Shown here: positions 9,233 through 20,221 of the stretch, one piece after another | Numbering within the stretch: the stretch's first letter is position 1 | Layout: the number at the start of each line of letters is the position of its first letter | NCBI GenBank assembly: GCA_030142905.1 | Contig: JASJOG010000032.1 | Location: 1,412,001-1,476,000, forward strand | Direction: 5' to 3' | DNA from: Heliopora coerulea | Lineage: Eukaryota > Cnidaria > Anthozoa > Scleralcyonacea > Helioporidae | Length of the DNA: 64,000 nt | Position numbers and translations under genes: made by a program | The notes under the pieces: generated by a model | Databases searched by the model: none | Told to the model about the DNA's origin: nothing | Seen by the model: the letters and a program-made list of their open reading frames with translations, nothing else

Positions 9233-10328
9233 TTATTTATTTATTTTATTTAATTTGTCATCTTTGATGTTTTGAATATTTTCTTCTGGTATCCAAGAAT
9301 TGTGTTTGTTATCATAACCTAGCCACTTTACTAATATCATATTTTTTCCTTTCACTTTTTTCTTTTTTTTCAACTCTATACACATCATCCTTTTTATCCA
9401 CAGCAGATAATTCCTGTTCATAGAACTTTCCAATGATTGGCTCCCCCTCAAGATCTTCCACTTCATACATGTTTGGATCACCTCTAAATACTTTTACAAT
9501 TTTAAAAATTTCTTCTGTAAAATTAGCTTCATAACCCTTAGTAAAGATATTCTTATATTTAGAAATTCTAACAGTATCACCAATTCTGAATTTAGGTAAA
9601 GGTAAATCTCCTAATGGGTAACCATATAGTGTAATCCACACTTGGTCTTTGTTAGATTTGTTCACATCTGCAGGTTTCATTAATATACTACTGTGTTTAG
9701 TATGGTTATAATTACCTACAAGTTTATCTACGTGGTTAATCCAATTATAAGTTCCCTTGCTATAGAAATATTTCCACATGGATGTTTTTAGAGTTCTGTT
9801 AAATCTTTCAACTATAGCTGCTTTTCTATCAGAATTTGTAGAAAAATATTCAACATTGTTTTTCCAATAATTCTTTTCCTTCATCAAATTGAGCGACTTT
9901 TGGGTATTTACCAAATCTTTCCTTAAATTTTTTAATAATTCATCCACAGCTTTTGTCATGTTTTTAGTATCTTTTCTGTAAACGGGAATAGCGAATGCAT
10001 ATCTACTTAAAATTTCAACAGCTGTCAGTATCCAATAATATCCTTTGTTCTGGTTTTTATATTTTCCCATATCAACCAAATCCATTTGTATTTGATCAGC
10101 TAAATCTTTGACAAATGTTCTTTGGAATTTATGCCTTCTAACAATTGGTTTGTATCTTGTAAAAGTATCTTGTGTTTTTAACCACACAATTTTTCTACTA
10201 ACGTTTAATCCCTTTTCTTTTGCTTTTTGATAAAGTCTTTCCACAGATTGATAACCTGTTTCTGGGTTGTAGTAAATGTCTCTTAACTCTTGTTCAATAA
10301 CAGCTTCTTTGTTGCTAACTTTGTTCAT
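9233..10328 (-). pseudogene. Retroviral-type integrase with C-terminal chromodomain (Polinton type), damaged
   Basis: The protein starts MNKVSNKEAVIEQELRDIYY. The core has QMDLVDMGKYKNQNKGYYW (first catalytic Asp) and AAIVERFNRTLKTSMWKYF (catalytic Glu). The second Asp is not in the long open frame: between about 9846 and 9935 the conserved QFDEGKE lies in the next frame, so two compensating indels surround it, and the segment after it looks several codons short. Further on are an SH3-like region (KFRIGDTVRISKYKNIFTKG) and, after a frameshift in an A-run near 9360, a chromodomain (VKWLGYDNKHNSWIPEEN). This integrase family inserts Polinton DNA with 6-bp duplications, matching the element's ends. 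The chromodomain presumably guides target choice. Its start is 21 bases from the divergent gene at 10350. Confidence 0.85.
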
Positions 10329-10349
10329 TTATTTTTATTAAAATACACA
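10329..10349. promoter_or_regulatory. Divergent start region between integrase and right-hand genes
   Basis: Only 21 bases (A/T except for one or two positions) separate the two start codons, which point away from each other. Promoters for both directions must overlap it or the 5' ends of the genes. No specific motif is claimed. Confidence 0.3.
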
Positions 10350-11862
10350 ATGAATTCAAATATGCATGCGAATAAACAAACTGCTACGCAGAAGGTTGAA
10401 GAAATGGAAAGAAAGTATTATGGAAAAAATGATGATTATGTTATGAAAAATATCAAAGAAGATGTTGCAGAGTTGAAAAAAACAATTAAAAAAAAATATC
10501 CATATGCAGACATTTCTAAATTTGATTTTGAGGCTGATTTTGATAAAAATGGAAATTTTCAAGGATCATATATTTATTTCAAAAATAATTCATTATATTC
10601 AACAGATATTACATCAGATACATTTAAAAATAAGCCAAATATGACAAAATATTTAACAATAAACAAACCTGTTGAAAACTTTCCAAAAATTTGGAAAATC
10701 GGAGGAACTGTGCAAGAATTACCAAGAGGAAAAAGACATGTTGATTATACAGGTAAATCTTATTATTGGGATAATTTCCCAACACAGTATGTTTTAAGTT
10801 ATCCTATTAATCAGTTCAGAATTTATGTAAACAATACAGATTATTTTCAAAGCAATTTACCTGGATTAAATATAACAACAAATGATAACTGAAAGAACCT
10901 TATTTTCAAAGCATTATAGGAACATGGATAGCATCTTATGGCTGTGGAATTTCAATACAACATTTATTATTTAGTTCAGATGTTCCAAAACAAATTACTT
11001 CATTTATATTTTACTGTCAGAAGAATTATGAGACAATTTCAAACTGGAGACTTTTCAATTTTGAATACATTTAATGCAAATTTTTTAAAAGATCATTATC
11101 CAAAATGGACATGGCAAGAAATTTTACATTATAAAAATGAACATTTAGGATAAGACACCATAGGTACAGATCCACACACAACCTATCAACACGGTCCAGG
11201 GCAAATTAGAGACACTCAAAATGATTATAAAAAATTTATACCTAGAATGTCAAATGGATTAACTATCAAGGGAACAGAATTATTAAATCAGAGCATTGAA
11301 GCATATCTTTATGCAATCCTTGGAGCACAAGCTAGAACTAGGCAAAGTATTTTTGGACAAAGAGCTTCAGCACTAGAAACTCAAAAAGTTTTTAGGCAAA
11401 TTGTTGAAGATTCTATAATAAATTATGATACATCAACATGGATTAATAATATGAATCAAGCAATTTCATCAACTAATGTAGTTTTAAATACTGCTATAAG
11501 TCCAACTTTATGGTTAATTCCGAGCAGTTTAATTATTTTAAAAAATCCAATTGAAGGATACAATAATAAATTAAAAGTTTCTGATAAAAATATGGTTTTT
11601 GGAATTAATAAAAATTTAAATTATTATGGGTCAAAGACCCGTAAAACATCCCCTGTGAAAAAAACAACACAACATAGAATTGAAAAAATTAGATGATAAA
11701 CCTCAAAAACCTTCTGTACATAGTAAGCAAAGTGAACGAGTTCGTAAAAAACCTGTGAGGGATACAAAAAAGCTTACTACAACTACACCAACAACTGATA
11801 ATTTAATTGTTTTATCTTTATCAATAATTGGTGGAATTTTATTATCAAAATATATGTTATAA
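10350..11862 (+). pseudogene. Unknown structural-type protein of the virus-like element, frameshifted
   Basis: It starts MNSNMHANKQTATQKVEEME, with a charged helix-like N-terminus (VAELKKTIKKKYPYADISKF) and then a beta-rich stretch with PRGKRHVDYTGKSYYWDNF. A frameshift after 10892 leads through SSDVPKQI and a second shift to FLKDHYPKWTWQEILHYKNE, a TAA at 11151-11153, and on in the same frame to IEAYLYAILGAQARTRQSIF and INPxxW-type repeats ending at 11696. The frame 11680-11862 (KPVRDTKKL, then VLSLSIIGGILLSKYML) overlaps it, lacks a start of its own, and may be the true C-terminus displaced by one base, giving one tail-anchored protein of about 500 residues; it could also be a separate small protein. 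I do not recognise the family. Its place before the tail-fibre gene suggests a virion component. Confidence 0.55.
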
Positions 11863-11867
11863 AATAA

Positions 11868-14294
11868 ATGACAATATCTTTAAAAATCTTCATCACAAAA
11901 GATGAAAACTCAGAAAAAATAATTCCATTAGACGAACCACTTATATTAACTAATTGTAATAAAATGTTTGTAAAATCAGTAAGTATATTTTGGAATTTTA
12001 ATAATTTATATAAAAATATTCATCATTATACTTATGATAATAGAAAAATTGACTTCAAAGATGGATATTATACCTTTAATATTTTAAAAACTGAATTAGA
12101 AAATGTCGGCACAATTGAACTGGAACAAATTGATTTTTCTGGAAAATGCACAATAAAATCGGATAAAACATTAAATTTGAAAACATTTGGACCAATCATA
12201 GGATTTTCCGAGAATAAAGTAATACAAGCAAATACTTCAACAGAAAGCGACAATGTAGTAAATATTAATAACAACTTGGAATATGTAAACATATGCTGTA
12301 ATATGATTGATAAAAGTAAAAAGTACATCAACGACCGTGTAGATGACAAAGTTGCAAGCATTAGAGGAGGAACTTCAGCATTTCTATCAAAAACAGGAGG
12401 CACAATGACGGGAAATATTATCATGGGCGATAATAAAATTTCCACAACTGCAAATCCTGTGAGTGATAAAGACCTTTGTAGGAAAAAATATGTGGATGAT
12501 CAAGATTCTAGAAAATTATCAGTAACAGGAGGAATAATGTCTGGAAATATTGTAATGGGAAATAACAGAATTACAACAACTGCAGATCCTAAAGGTGATA
12601 AAGATTTGTGCCATAAAAAATATGTTGATGATCAAGACAATTTAAAGTTAAATTTATCTGGAGGAACCATGTCAGGAGATTTAGATATGGGTACAAATAA
12701 AGTAATTTCTTCTTCAGATCCAACTGATGATACTCACTTGGCCAGAAAAAAATATGTAGACAATCAAGACAATTCTAAATTATCTTTAACTGGTGGTACC
12801 ATGTCAGGAGACTTAAATATGGGTACAAATAAAGTGACATTGAGCGCAACACCTTCAAATAATAATGATCTGACAACAAAATCATATGTTGATGGAAACT
12901 TTATAAATATTAAAAAAGTCATATATTATGGTAAAAACATAGATCAATTAAAGAGAGATCTTTTAACAAAAGATTTTCAAATTTTTACGGAAAGAGATCC
13001 AAACCATAACAATTCACTCACAAGAAAAAAATATGTTAATGATGAAGATAATAAGAAATTAAGTTTGACAGGTGGAACAATGACAGGAAATATTAATATA
13101 GGTACAAATAAAGTAATTTCTACTTCAAATCCAACTGATGCTACTCACTTGACAAGAAAGAAATATGTAGATGATGAATTGAATAAAAAGGTTAACAAAT
13201 CAGGAGGAACAATGACAGGAAATATTATCATGGGAAATAATAAAATTACAACAACATCAGATCCGACAAATGATACACATTTATCAAGAAAAAAATATGT
13301 TGATGACCAAGATGATACAAAATTATCCCTGAATGGTGGAAACATGACAGGAGACATTAATATGGGAAATCATAAAATTATTAAAAATTCAGATCCAACA
13401 GAAAATACTCATTTAACTAGGAAAAAATGTGGACAAGCTTGTTAATGATAAAACTGAAACGGTACGCACAATCCTTAAAAATACTGCTTACCAATTAAAC
13501 CTTATTCAAAGTTACATATTAAATTCGGATTTTAATTTTTATGGTGAAATATGTGACGGAACAGATAATAGAATAGAAGTTTGGTATAATCAATCACAAA
13601 TGTCAGATGAAAATTTTACAGAAACCAACAAATCAAAACAACCTATTTTAAAAAATTCTAGGTATGTTTCAAACCCAGGGACTGCAATGCAGAAAAAAAT
13701 TTTATTCTTTCACAGACTTAACAGCAAAATGAGTTTAAATTTAAACATCAATACTCAATCAGGAAAAAAAGATTATTTAAATTTTTTCCTTGTTTATTTA
13801 ATTATAGATTATACTCTCGATTCTAACAAAATGACAATATTAATGGGGAATAAAATACAGATCAAAATAATTGGAGAGGATTTGGATATAAAAATGAAAA
13901 TAAATTTGTTATATATGGTGGAGGAACAACAGACTATTACGAGATAGATAAAAGTTATTTTCCAATTAAAACAAATATTTTTGAAAAATACAAAGTCCAT
14001 TGCATAAGTGTTCATATTGACACGGAAAGTAATCCAAAAACAAATAAATCAAGTTTTTGGGCAAATGGAAAATTAATTAAAGATTTTACATCTCGAGCAA
14101 TAACAAGCGGAACAAATAATTTCATTTTTGTATCTGAAATTTCAAAAAATTCTTTTTTATTTGAAGGAGAGATTTTTTTCACTTCTATATTAACTGAAAG
14201 AAAAATGAAAGAAAAAGAAATTTTAACAAATCATGTTGCATTGTGTAAAAAATTGAATGTAGATTTTGATGAATCTATTTTAAATGATTTGTAG
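11868..14294 (+). pseudogene. Tail-fibre-like protein with seven GGTMTG repeats, two frameshifts
   Basis: About 808 codons. Residues 1 to about 165 form a non-repetitive domain (NCNKMFVKSVSIFWNFNNLY; TIKSDKTLNLKTFGPIIGF). Then come seven repeats of roughly 40 residues of the type GGTMTGNIIMGNNKITTTSD followed by RKKYVDDQD; between the fourth and fifth there is a spacer with KKVIYYGKNIDQLKRDL. The same kind of repeat builds trimeric tail fibres of phages. A 2-base loss near 13430 and a shift near 13883 displace the C-terminal domain (VHCISVHIDTESNP, SSFWANGKLIKDF), which looks like a laminin-G/concanavalin-type sandwich by pattern only; such a domain would bind receptors or sugars. A decayed relative with one repeat and this C-terminal domain lies at 30950-31810. 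Confidence 0.7.
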
Positions 14295-14392
14295 AAATCG
14301 GAGATTTCTGCAGCAAAGCTGTATCTTGAATCAGAATGGTTATGCTTGTTTAAAATTTGTTTGTAATTAATTTTAAATAGACTTACAAATAA

Positions 14393-14757
14393 ATGAGCGA
14401 ACAAGACGAAACAAGTAAACAAACTGATAATACTTCTGCTAAAGTAACAGCAGTTGAAAAAACAAAGCAAAAGACCCAAGAAAAGTGGAATTGGGAAAAA
14501 GATTGGCGAAAATTTCAAGAAAAGCAAGACAATGAAGCAAAGTAGAAAATGCTAGAGTAGAAAATGAAGAAATAAATAATTACATTGATTTTGGACCTTC
14601 CGCTTTGCGGTATTTGATTGGAGGTGTAGGGGTTGTTGCTGCACTGGGTGGATTATGCTTTGCATATAAAAAAGACAAAAGGGAAAGTGAACAAAGTGAG
14701 CAAACGGCAAAGCTGGGCATGCTTGAGCAAAGTGATCGACAGAAGGTCTGTTTTTAA
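14393..14757 (+). pseudogene. Small single-membrane-segment protein, one frameshift
   Basis: It starts MSEQDETSKQTDNTSAKVTA with a charged, helix-like first half (TQEKWNWEKDWRKFQEKQ). A frameshift near 14540 leads to IDFGPSALRYLIGGVGVVAA, a membrane segment, then a Lys/Glu-rich tail ending at 14757, exactly where the right inverted repeat begins. About 120 residues. Small plus-strand membrane-protein relics at 39849-40030 and 40469-40540 may be analogues in the older element. Function unknown. Confidence 0.5.
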
Positions 14758-15229
14758 TGATGAGGGATTTCCTCACATTCCATACATTCCAGATATCCCT
14801 AACAACCGGCGAATCCGAAAATAGTTTTTTTGTTTACATCGAGCTGCTGAAGTTGTTAGGGAGATTGAGCATGTATGGAATGTTGAGGGCATTTCCCTGT
14901 GACACTGAAAAATTTTGATGAAATTCCCGGTAACGTTATCAAATTCCTGGAAGCGGCTGGAAATGGCGTCATTAGGAAAAAGGTGATTCCCCAAACCTGA
15001 TGTTGAGGGATTTCTCCACATTCCATACATTCCAGATATCTCTAACAACCGGCGAATCTGAAAATAGTTTTTTGTTTACATCGAGCTGTTCAAGTTGTTA
15101 GGGAGATTGAGCATGTATGGAATGTTTGGAATTTATCAGCCTGCTGTGTTAGGGGATTCCCCTGTGACACTTTGAAAAATTTTGGACAATTTTGAAAAAG
15201 TTGCTGGTCCCCGCACTTTACAGACTACT
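14756..15229. repeat. Right terminal inverted repeat of the virus-like element
   Basis: It is the inverse complement of 4438-4875 with small indels and ends ...CCCCGCACTTTACAGACTACT. The same internal doubled unit is present. Confidence 0.85.
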
Positions 15230-15806
15230 TTCTTGCATTCAGTTTTTCACAAATACTGGAATTGGCAAAAACTTTTGCATCTTGAACCAACCCAGGCCAT
15301 CGGCATTTGACATCCTTAAAATAGCCTTTACTGTCACATGTAGCTTGAATGCTCAGAGAAGAGAACTCTTTGTAGTTGAAGTAATCTTGTGCATTATCTG
15401 GCGGGCATTTGAGTGCAATGTATGTCCCATCTATGTACCCAAATCCTTGGATCATACCAAACCTTCATTCAAATTCATATACTTTCTGTCATGTCATCCT
15501 GACTGTTGGGTAAGAGTAAATATTTCGGTTCCAGCAGTGTTTATGGCATTGCATAGTTACTACAGTCTTTGAAACAGTGCACTGATGGATACTGAAGGCA
15601 TTGCCTATCATCCACAAGGAACCTGTGCCTTTCAGGTAATAAAGAGTGGTGGCTAATTTCTCATCTGTGGTAAGAAAATGATGATTAGAGGTGTTTAACT
15701 TGGGTCCAGTTATTGGGTCCAAATCTGTAACTAAACTATCGAAACATTCTCTACTCATGCAGAAATTTTTCTTCCACAAACTGGTTGGTACGTCTGTCCT
15801 GACCAT
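15230..15806 (-). pseudogene. Harbinger (HARBI1-like) transposase, 5' half
   Basis: The minus strand has FCMSRECFDSLVTDLDPIT near the N-terminus, then GYIDGTYIALKCPP (first catalytic Asp) and WPGLVQDAKVFANSS (second catalytic Asp). It ends at LNARK, where the virus-like element was inserted. Coding similarity may continue upstream to about 15900 (KSKWSWKRKYLQV) in another frame. A stop near 15489 and a frameshift show it was dead, or has died since. Harbinger transposases cut and paste DNA using a DDE nuclease, usually with a separate Myb-like partner, which I do not see here. Confidence 0.75.
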
Positions 15807-18184
15807 ACTTCTCCACCATTGACCATTGAAACAGACCTTGGTTTCCTACAAAGCCAACAAACTTGAAGATATTTTCTTTTCCAAGACCACTTACTTTTCC
15901 TCACACTCAAAATATGTGCTCAACAGCAAAGCCTTCTTTGCATGTATCAGTTTGCAAGACACAACCATACCAGAAAGTCGTAATGTCAAGGCCATGAGGA
16001 GCCTGAACTAGACTAGGACAAGCACAGCTACTTTTTGTATCTTGCCAGTCCCCATATTGGGTTTTGAGATTCGTGTGTGTTTCCTCATATAATTGCTATT
16101 TTTCTTTTTTTCAGCCTGGTTGTCCAGGATAAAATTCTCCATGTAATCAGCCCCTAAATCTTATCATTGTTGACAGTGTCAAATCCATATGCAAATTCAT
16201 GTCCCCACACACAGCACATGAAATGTATCTTGTAATCCAAATGAAGCTCACCTGATAAGCAATTTTGAAATCACTTAGCAATACAAGATGGTCATGTCAG
16301 TATGCTTTTTGTGAAGCGATACCCAACACCTTTCTTCCCATGATAAATTGTGGATTCACACACATGCAAACATGCTCATGATGTAGCAAGCATCACTATC
16401 ATCATCAATTTTACTACAATATCATGTTTGGTCATGTTTACATACATACTTCAAATGACAAAGCTGGTCTCTGATATGCTTCAGATTATGTCCCTACACC
16501 TTTCAGCTGCAGTAAATCCAATCGACACTGTTCAACAAAATTTGCAAAGTGAGCACTCAGAGGAGGCATGACGCAGCATTTGAAGTTGAAGTTTCATCTC
16601 CACCAAAGCCAAGAGTTCAAAGGATACCAAAACGTCTACAAAATAGTGTGGTAATGCAGCCTGTTTGGCCATATTGAATCGTGTGAGCATAAAGAAAGCT
16701 AAAGAAATGTTCTTTATTATTCCATGATAGACAGACTTTTAGCAGAAATTGGGTTACAATTTGATTTATCCAACAAGTTGCTTCTGCACTCAATTCAGCT
16801 CTGGACATGTTGGCAACTTAGTATAGCATTAACAAAGATTTTCTAGAATTTGCACTCTGACAGGCCAAATACTTAGTTACCAACAAGAAAGCTGAAAATA
16901 TAAAGATTGACAACCTTGTATGTTTCTCAACATTTTTGGATTTGTACAAATTACTATTGCTCTTGTACTACCCTCTCCAATGTCGGCTGCCTAAGAGAGA
17001 AGTATCTTATCAATGAGATTGAGGAATTCCATGTGAAGTGATAAGTTGTCTTCTGTTTCTGTGATTGGCATCTATCATCAAAGAGCCAAGCATATTGACA
17101 AGGACGAATCGATTAACCTGTATGAAAGTAAACATGACAACAGATTGATTCAGTTGATTTAGCTATGCTTATTGCAAAATAATCTTTGTTGCTATTTTAG
17201 TGTAATTCTTTTTGTATTGAGTTTCCAATATTTGGGATATTAAAGCATTAGGTACTGTAATTCACCAACCACGTAAATGCAGAATATCAAAATTCACTAC
17301 ATTTAATAAATATGAGGTATGGCAAAATATCTAGTTATCCTACTGTAAAAAGGACTTGTTTTTAAATTAAATACTTTTTGAACCGTCTGTGACATATGCA
17401 CTTTAATCAGCCTGACGAATTATATTATATCAACATGCAAGGATACTGACTGACAAAAGATGTAGCATCTTCACAGTCTGTTAACCAAAGATGAACCCTC
17501 TTGAGGACAGAAAAGTATGGTACTAATATTTTTATTGTAGCATGAAAAAAAAAAAGTACATTGGGAGCTGTTAGGAAGAGTACAAGAACATGATTTCACA
17601 ACTGCTGAAAGTTGCAGTAGGCTAGTTCTCTGACAAGGTTTAACCTTGGTACAGGATTTTACCACATTTTAAAAACCATCAGATACATGTAAGCACATAA
17701 CTGATCCGATAAAACAAAACTTATCTTGGAAAAGTTGGCCTTGACCTGAAACCATTTCAAGTGCAGTGTGTAGGTATTTTTTCATACAACTGCTATGCTG
17801 CAGTCGGTAATTTACACTTAACATCTTCACTTACACCAATGCAGGAAACAATCCATGAAATTCGATGGACCTTCTATAATACTTTCTGTTCTTTCATCCT
17901 GTACAACAAATGACGCTACAACAAGGAAGTCAAAATCAGTATTGATGGCAACAAGGAATCTGGAAATTAACCTCGATTGCTAAGCTGTTTGATGGACAAC
18001 AATATCCTGTAACCATTGAGTTGTCATTAGAAGGTTGCAGGTTTGATCCGTATCAAGGGCTCAGAAATCGCTTTTTTGAGGTAAGAACTTGAATGAATAA
18101 TGGATGAACCATCATCAAGATATTTCCAATGTATATATTGTGGCTGCTGCTTAGGTCACACATACATGGATCTTGCACCATAGC
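15807..18184. other. Gap without recognisable gene
   Basis: About 2.4 kb with only short, unrecognised open frames. It may include the remainder of the Harbinger element upstream of its transposase. A sequence resembling the end of a tRNA-like promoter (ggttgcaggtttgatcc, about 18033-18049) lies near its right end. Confidence 0.3.
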
Positions 18185-18194
18185 TCGCCATCTG

Positions 18195-18262
18195 AGTCTT
18201 GGTGGCTCAATGGTTAGAGTTTCTCACCAGTGATCACAAGGTTGCAAGTTCAATCCCTGTCT
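18195..18262 (+). repeat. tRNA-derived SINE head
   Basis: The stretch contains TGGCTCAATGGTTAGAG, close to an RNA polymerase III A box, and GTTCAATCC, close to a B box, about 34 bases apart as in tRNAs. The outer arms do not form a proper acceptor stem, so this is a SINE-type tRNA-like head and not a working tRNA gene. A second B-box-like match about 200 bases upstream suggests two copies or a partial duplication. Confidence 0.45.
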
Positions 18263-18771
18263 CAGACTTGGAAATAATTTTTCTTGGATAAGAGCTCGAC
18301 AACCTTTCATCTATTATTCATTAAAGTGTCATTATTTACAAACAACAAAGAAAGGTTACTTCATATCAGACCATGATTTGGAAATTTATTCATGGTTCCA
18401 CATGATTTTATAGCATGCTGTCTGTTCGATTATCCAGTTCAAGCAGAATAGGAACTAATGGCCAAAGTGTGCCATGGTCACCAGTATAGCATAACTACAG
18501 ACTGGCAGTATGAGTACATTTTCTGACAGATGGGTAAGTTCCAGGAAAACTCTGCTACAGGGGGCTGCAAGCACACTTGCCAAAAATTTTCACCAAAAAC
18601 AAGAACCCAAGTAATTTGGCAACTGTATGGCTAATTGCTGGGTCTATTATCTTCAGAATTATGGGCTACCTGCAGTGCATCTTTATATTGTCCACCCCTT
18701 TGTGCACTTCCTATAAGGAGGGTCAACACTTGATTCTAATTAGTGATTTTTACAAAACAGGACCCCATAAA

Positions 18772-19085
18772 TTAAGTTAATATTTTAGTTTTCCTCTGTT
18801 GGTTCAGGTTGTGGTCCTTTCCCACTGCTACACCACCCAAAAGAAGACCAATATATGGTAAATATGGAGTGATTGATATGATATCCTGCACATCTTTTCT
18901 TAATAACTTGTGTCTTGGAAGTTCATCTTCTGTTTGTTTGGGATCTTGAATGGCATCAAGCCCACCCATTAAGCCTGAGAATTTGCTTATTCTAATCATC
19001 CTTGTTCATACTCAGAGTATATTTTGTTGACTATTTTGGTTGATGCTTTCTTGATCTAGTTGTATTCACTTTCATATTTTTTTTG
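18772..19085 (-). pseudogene. Relic of the 136-aa gene of the virus-like element family
   Basis: The minus strand reads KKASTKIVNKIYSEYEQG (with stops around it), then ISKFSGLMGGLDAIQ, RKDVQDIISITPYLPYIG and LLLGGVAVGK. The order and motifs match the protein at 5505-5915 (LKKASDKVILKIHVEYE, KFADLLGRLDAI, SPYLPYLGILSGGVTVGK). The BEL/Pao element at 19090 was inserted just upstream of, or within, this relic. It marks a second, older copy of the virus-like element. Confidence 0.65.
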
Positions 19086-19089
19086 TCAG
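19085..19089. other. Target duplication GTCAG of the BEL/Pao element (left)
   Basis: GTCAG directly precedes the left LTR and recurs at 24864-24868 directly after the right LTR. Five bases is normal for this class. Confidence 0.7.
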
Positions 19090-19424
19090 TGTCGAATATT
19101 TTGGAAATGCTCTGTTTAGTTGGTTGTGGAGTGGTCGGGACTATTGTTGGATTACCTTGTTGTTAGATTTTGAACTTTGGACCAAAGCACAATGCGAGGT
19201 GGAGCTTCCAGGCCATGCCAAAAAAGGAAAAATCTTGTAACTTTAGAGGTGAGTCGATAATCATGGTGTAGTGATGTAATCTGAACTAAAGAAAGAAGGT
19301 CTTATAACTTTAGAGATGAGTTGTGATTAAACCTTTTACATTTATTGAAAGATTCAGTTCCCAGTTGTGTTTGGAACCAGCCAAAGAACAACTACCTTGG
19401 TGCACCAGGTAGAAAAGTACAATA
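19090..19424 (+). repeat. Left LTR of the BEL/Pao element
   Basis: It starts TGTCGAATATTTTGGAAATG and ends ...AAGTACAATA. It aligns along its length with 24529-24863. Confidence 0.85.
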
Positions 19425-19504
19425 CTTGATCCTTTGAATCAGAGATAGAATGTTGAATTTGGTTCATAAGAGCAAGAATAGACAAGCTGACAAAGACAAA
19501 AAGA

Positions 19505-20190
19505 GTGCAGTCTGGCCACCAAGGATCGGCAACAAAGCTGGTGGCTAAAATGAATGAATGGTTGAGCAGCGCTACCGACAATAGTGCAGACACCAGTTTC
19601 TTAAAGCGGAGCAAAATGAAACTGACCAAGAAGCTTGAATTGCTAAAGAAGTTGAACGAAAAGGTCATCAAACTGATGAGCACTAGTGAAGATAAAATCG
19701 AAGAGACGAACAATCTGAGAGGAGAGTTACAAAACGTTGTCTTTGAAATTGATGAGTGACTAAACTTAACAATGCCAGCAACAATGACAGCAGCCTTGTC
19801 ACCGCCACAAACAGAACCAGCCAAGGTAACTCAAGCCAAACTGCCAAATCTGCATGTGAAAAGGTTTGCCAGTAAAGTACAGGAGTGGCAAGAATTTTGG
19901 GAGTTGTTTGATAGTTCTGTCCAGCAGAACACATGTTTGTCAGAAGTCGACAAATTCTTGTACTTGAGAAGTCTTTTTACAGACCCGGCAAGATCAACAA
20001 TTGCAGGTTTTGCATTAACTGCGGCGAATTACAAGGATGTGCTGGAGTTGTTAAAGAACAGATACAGCAAGAACACAATTCAGAGGGTACATATACAAGA
20101 ACTTTCAAAGCCAAAGCCATTCCTCAACAATAAAACATTGAAGGACTGCAGAAACTTTCTGACACATGTGAGACAAGCTACAGACTGTTA
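19505..20190 (+). pseudogene. BEL/Pao gag-like region
   Basis: Two frames follow each other: 19505-19759 (helical, LTKKLELLKKLNEKVIKLMS) and 19772-20191, which has LPNLHVKRFASKVQEWQEFW followed by LFDSSV and YLRSLFTDPARSTIAGF. This is the DUF1759-like gag core of Pao elements (W.EFW..F, KF.YLRS), which assembles the particle. The frame ends at 20191 before the usual zinc-knuckle region. Confidence 0.75.
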
Positions 20191-20221
20191 AAGGCCCGGG
20201 GGGGTAGAGGCCAGTGCTCAT

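Larger units (their letters stand above)
4438..15229. mobile_element. Polinton-like virus element with integrase, ATPase and capsid gene but no DNA polymerase
   Basis: The 10,792-bp unit is bounded by inverted repeats beginning AGTAGTCTGTAAAGTGCGGG and a 6-bp target duplication. Three blocks are visible: one small plus-strand gene at the left; a minus-strand block from 10328 down to 5505 (integrase, long membrane-type gene, capsid-like gene, packaging ATPase, two small genes); and a plus-strand block from 10350 to 14757 (unknown structural-type gene, tail-fibre-like gene, small membrane protein). The interior is almost fully coding, with intergenic gaps of a few to about 100 bases. I find no family B polymerase and no adenain-type protease. 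Several genes carry single frameshifts or stops, so this copy is defective but young enough to be fully readable. The nearest described groups are Polintons/Mavericks, adintoviruses and Polinton-like viruses. Confidence 0.85.

Noticed and set aside
5505..14757. Adenain-like protease or family B polymerase within the complete virus-like element
   Set aside because: No frame shows catalytic motifs of either; essentially all sequence is assigned to other genes.
18195..18262. A functional tRNA gene
   Set aside because: A- and B-box-like sequences are present but the acceptor stem does not pair; it fits a SINE head.
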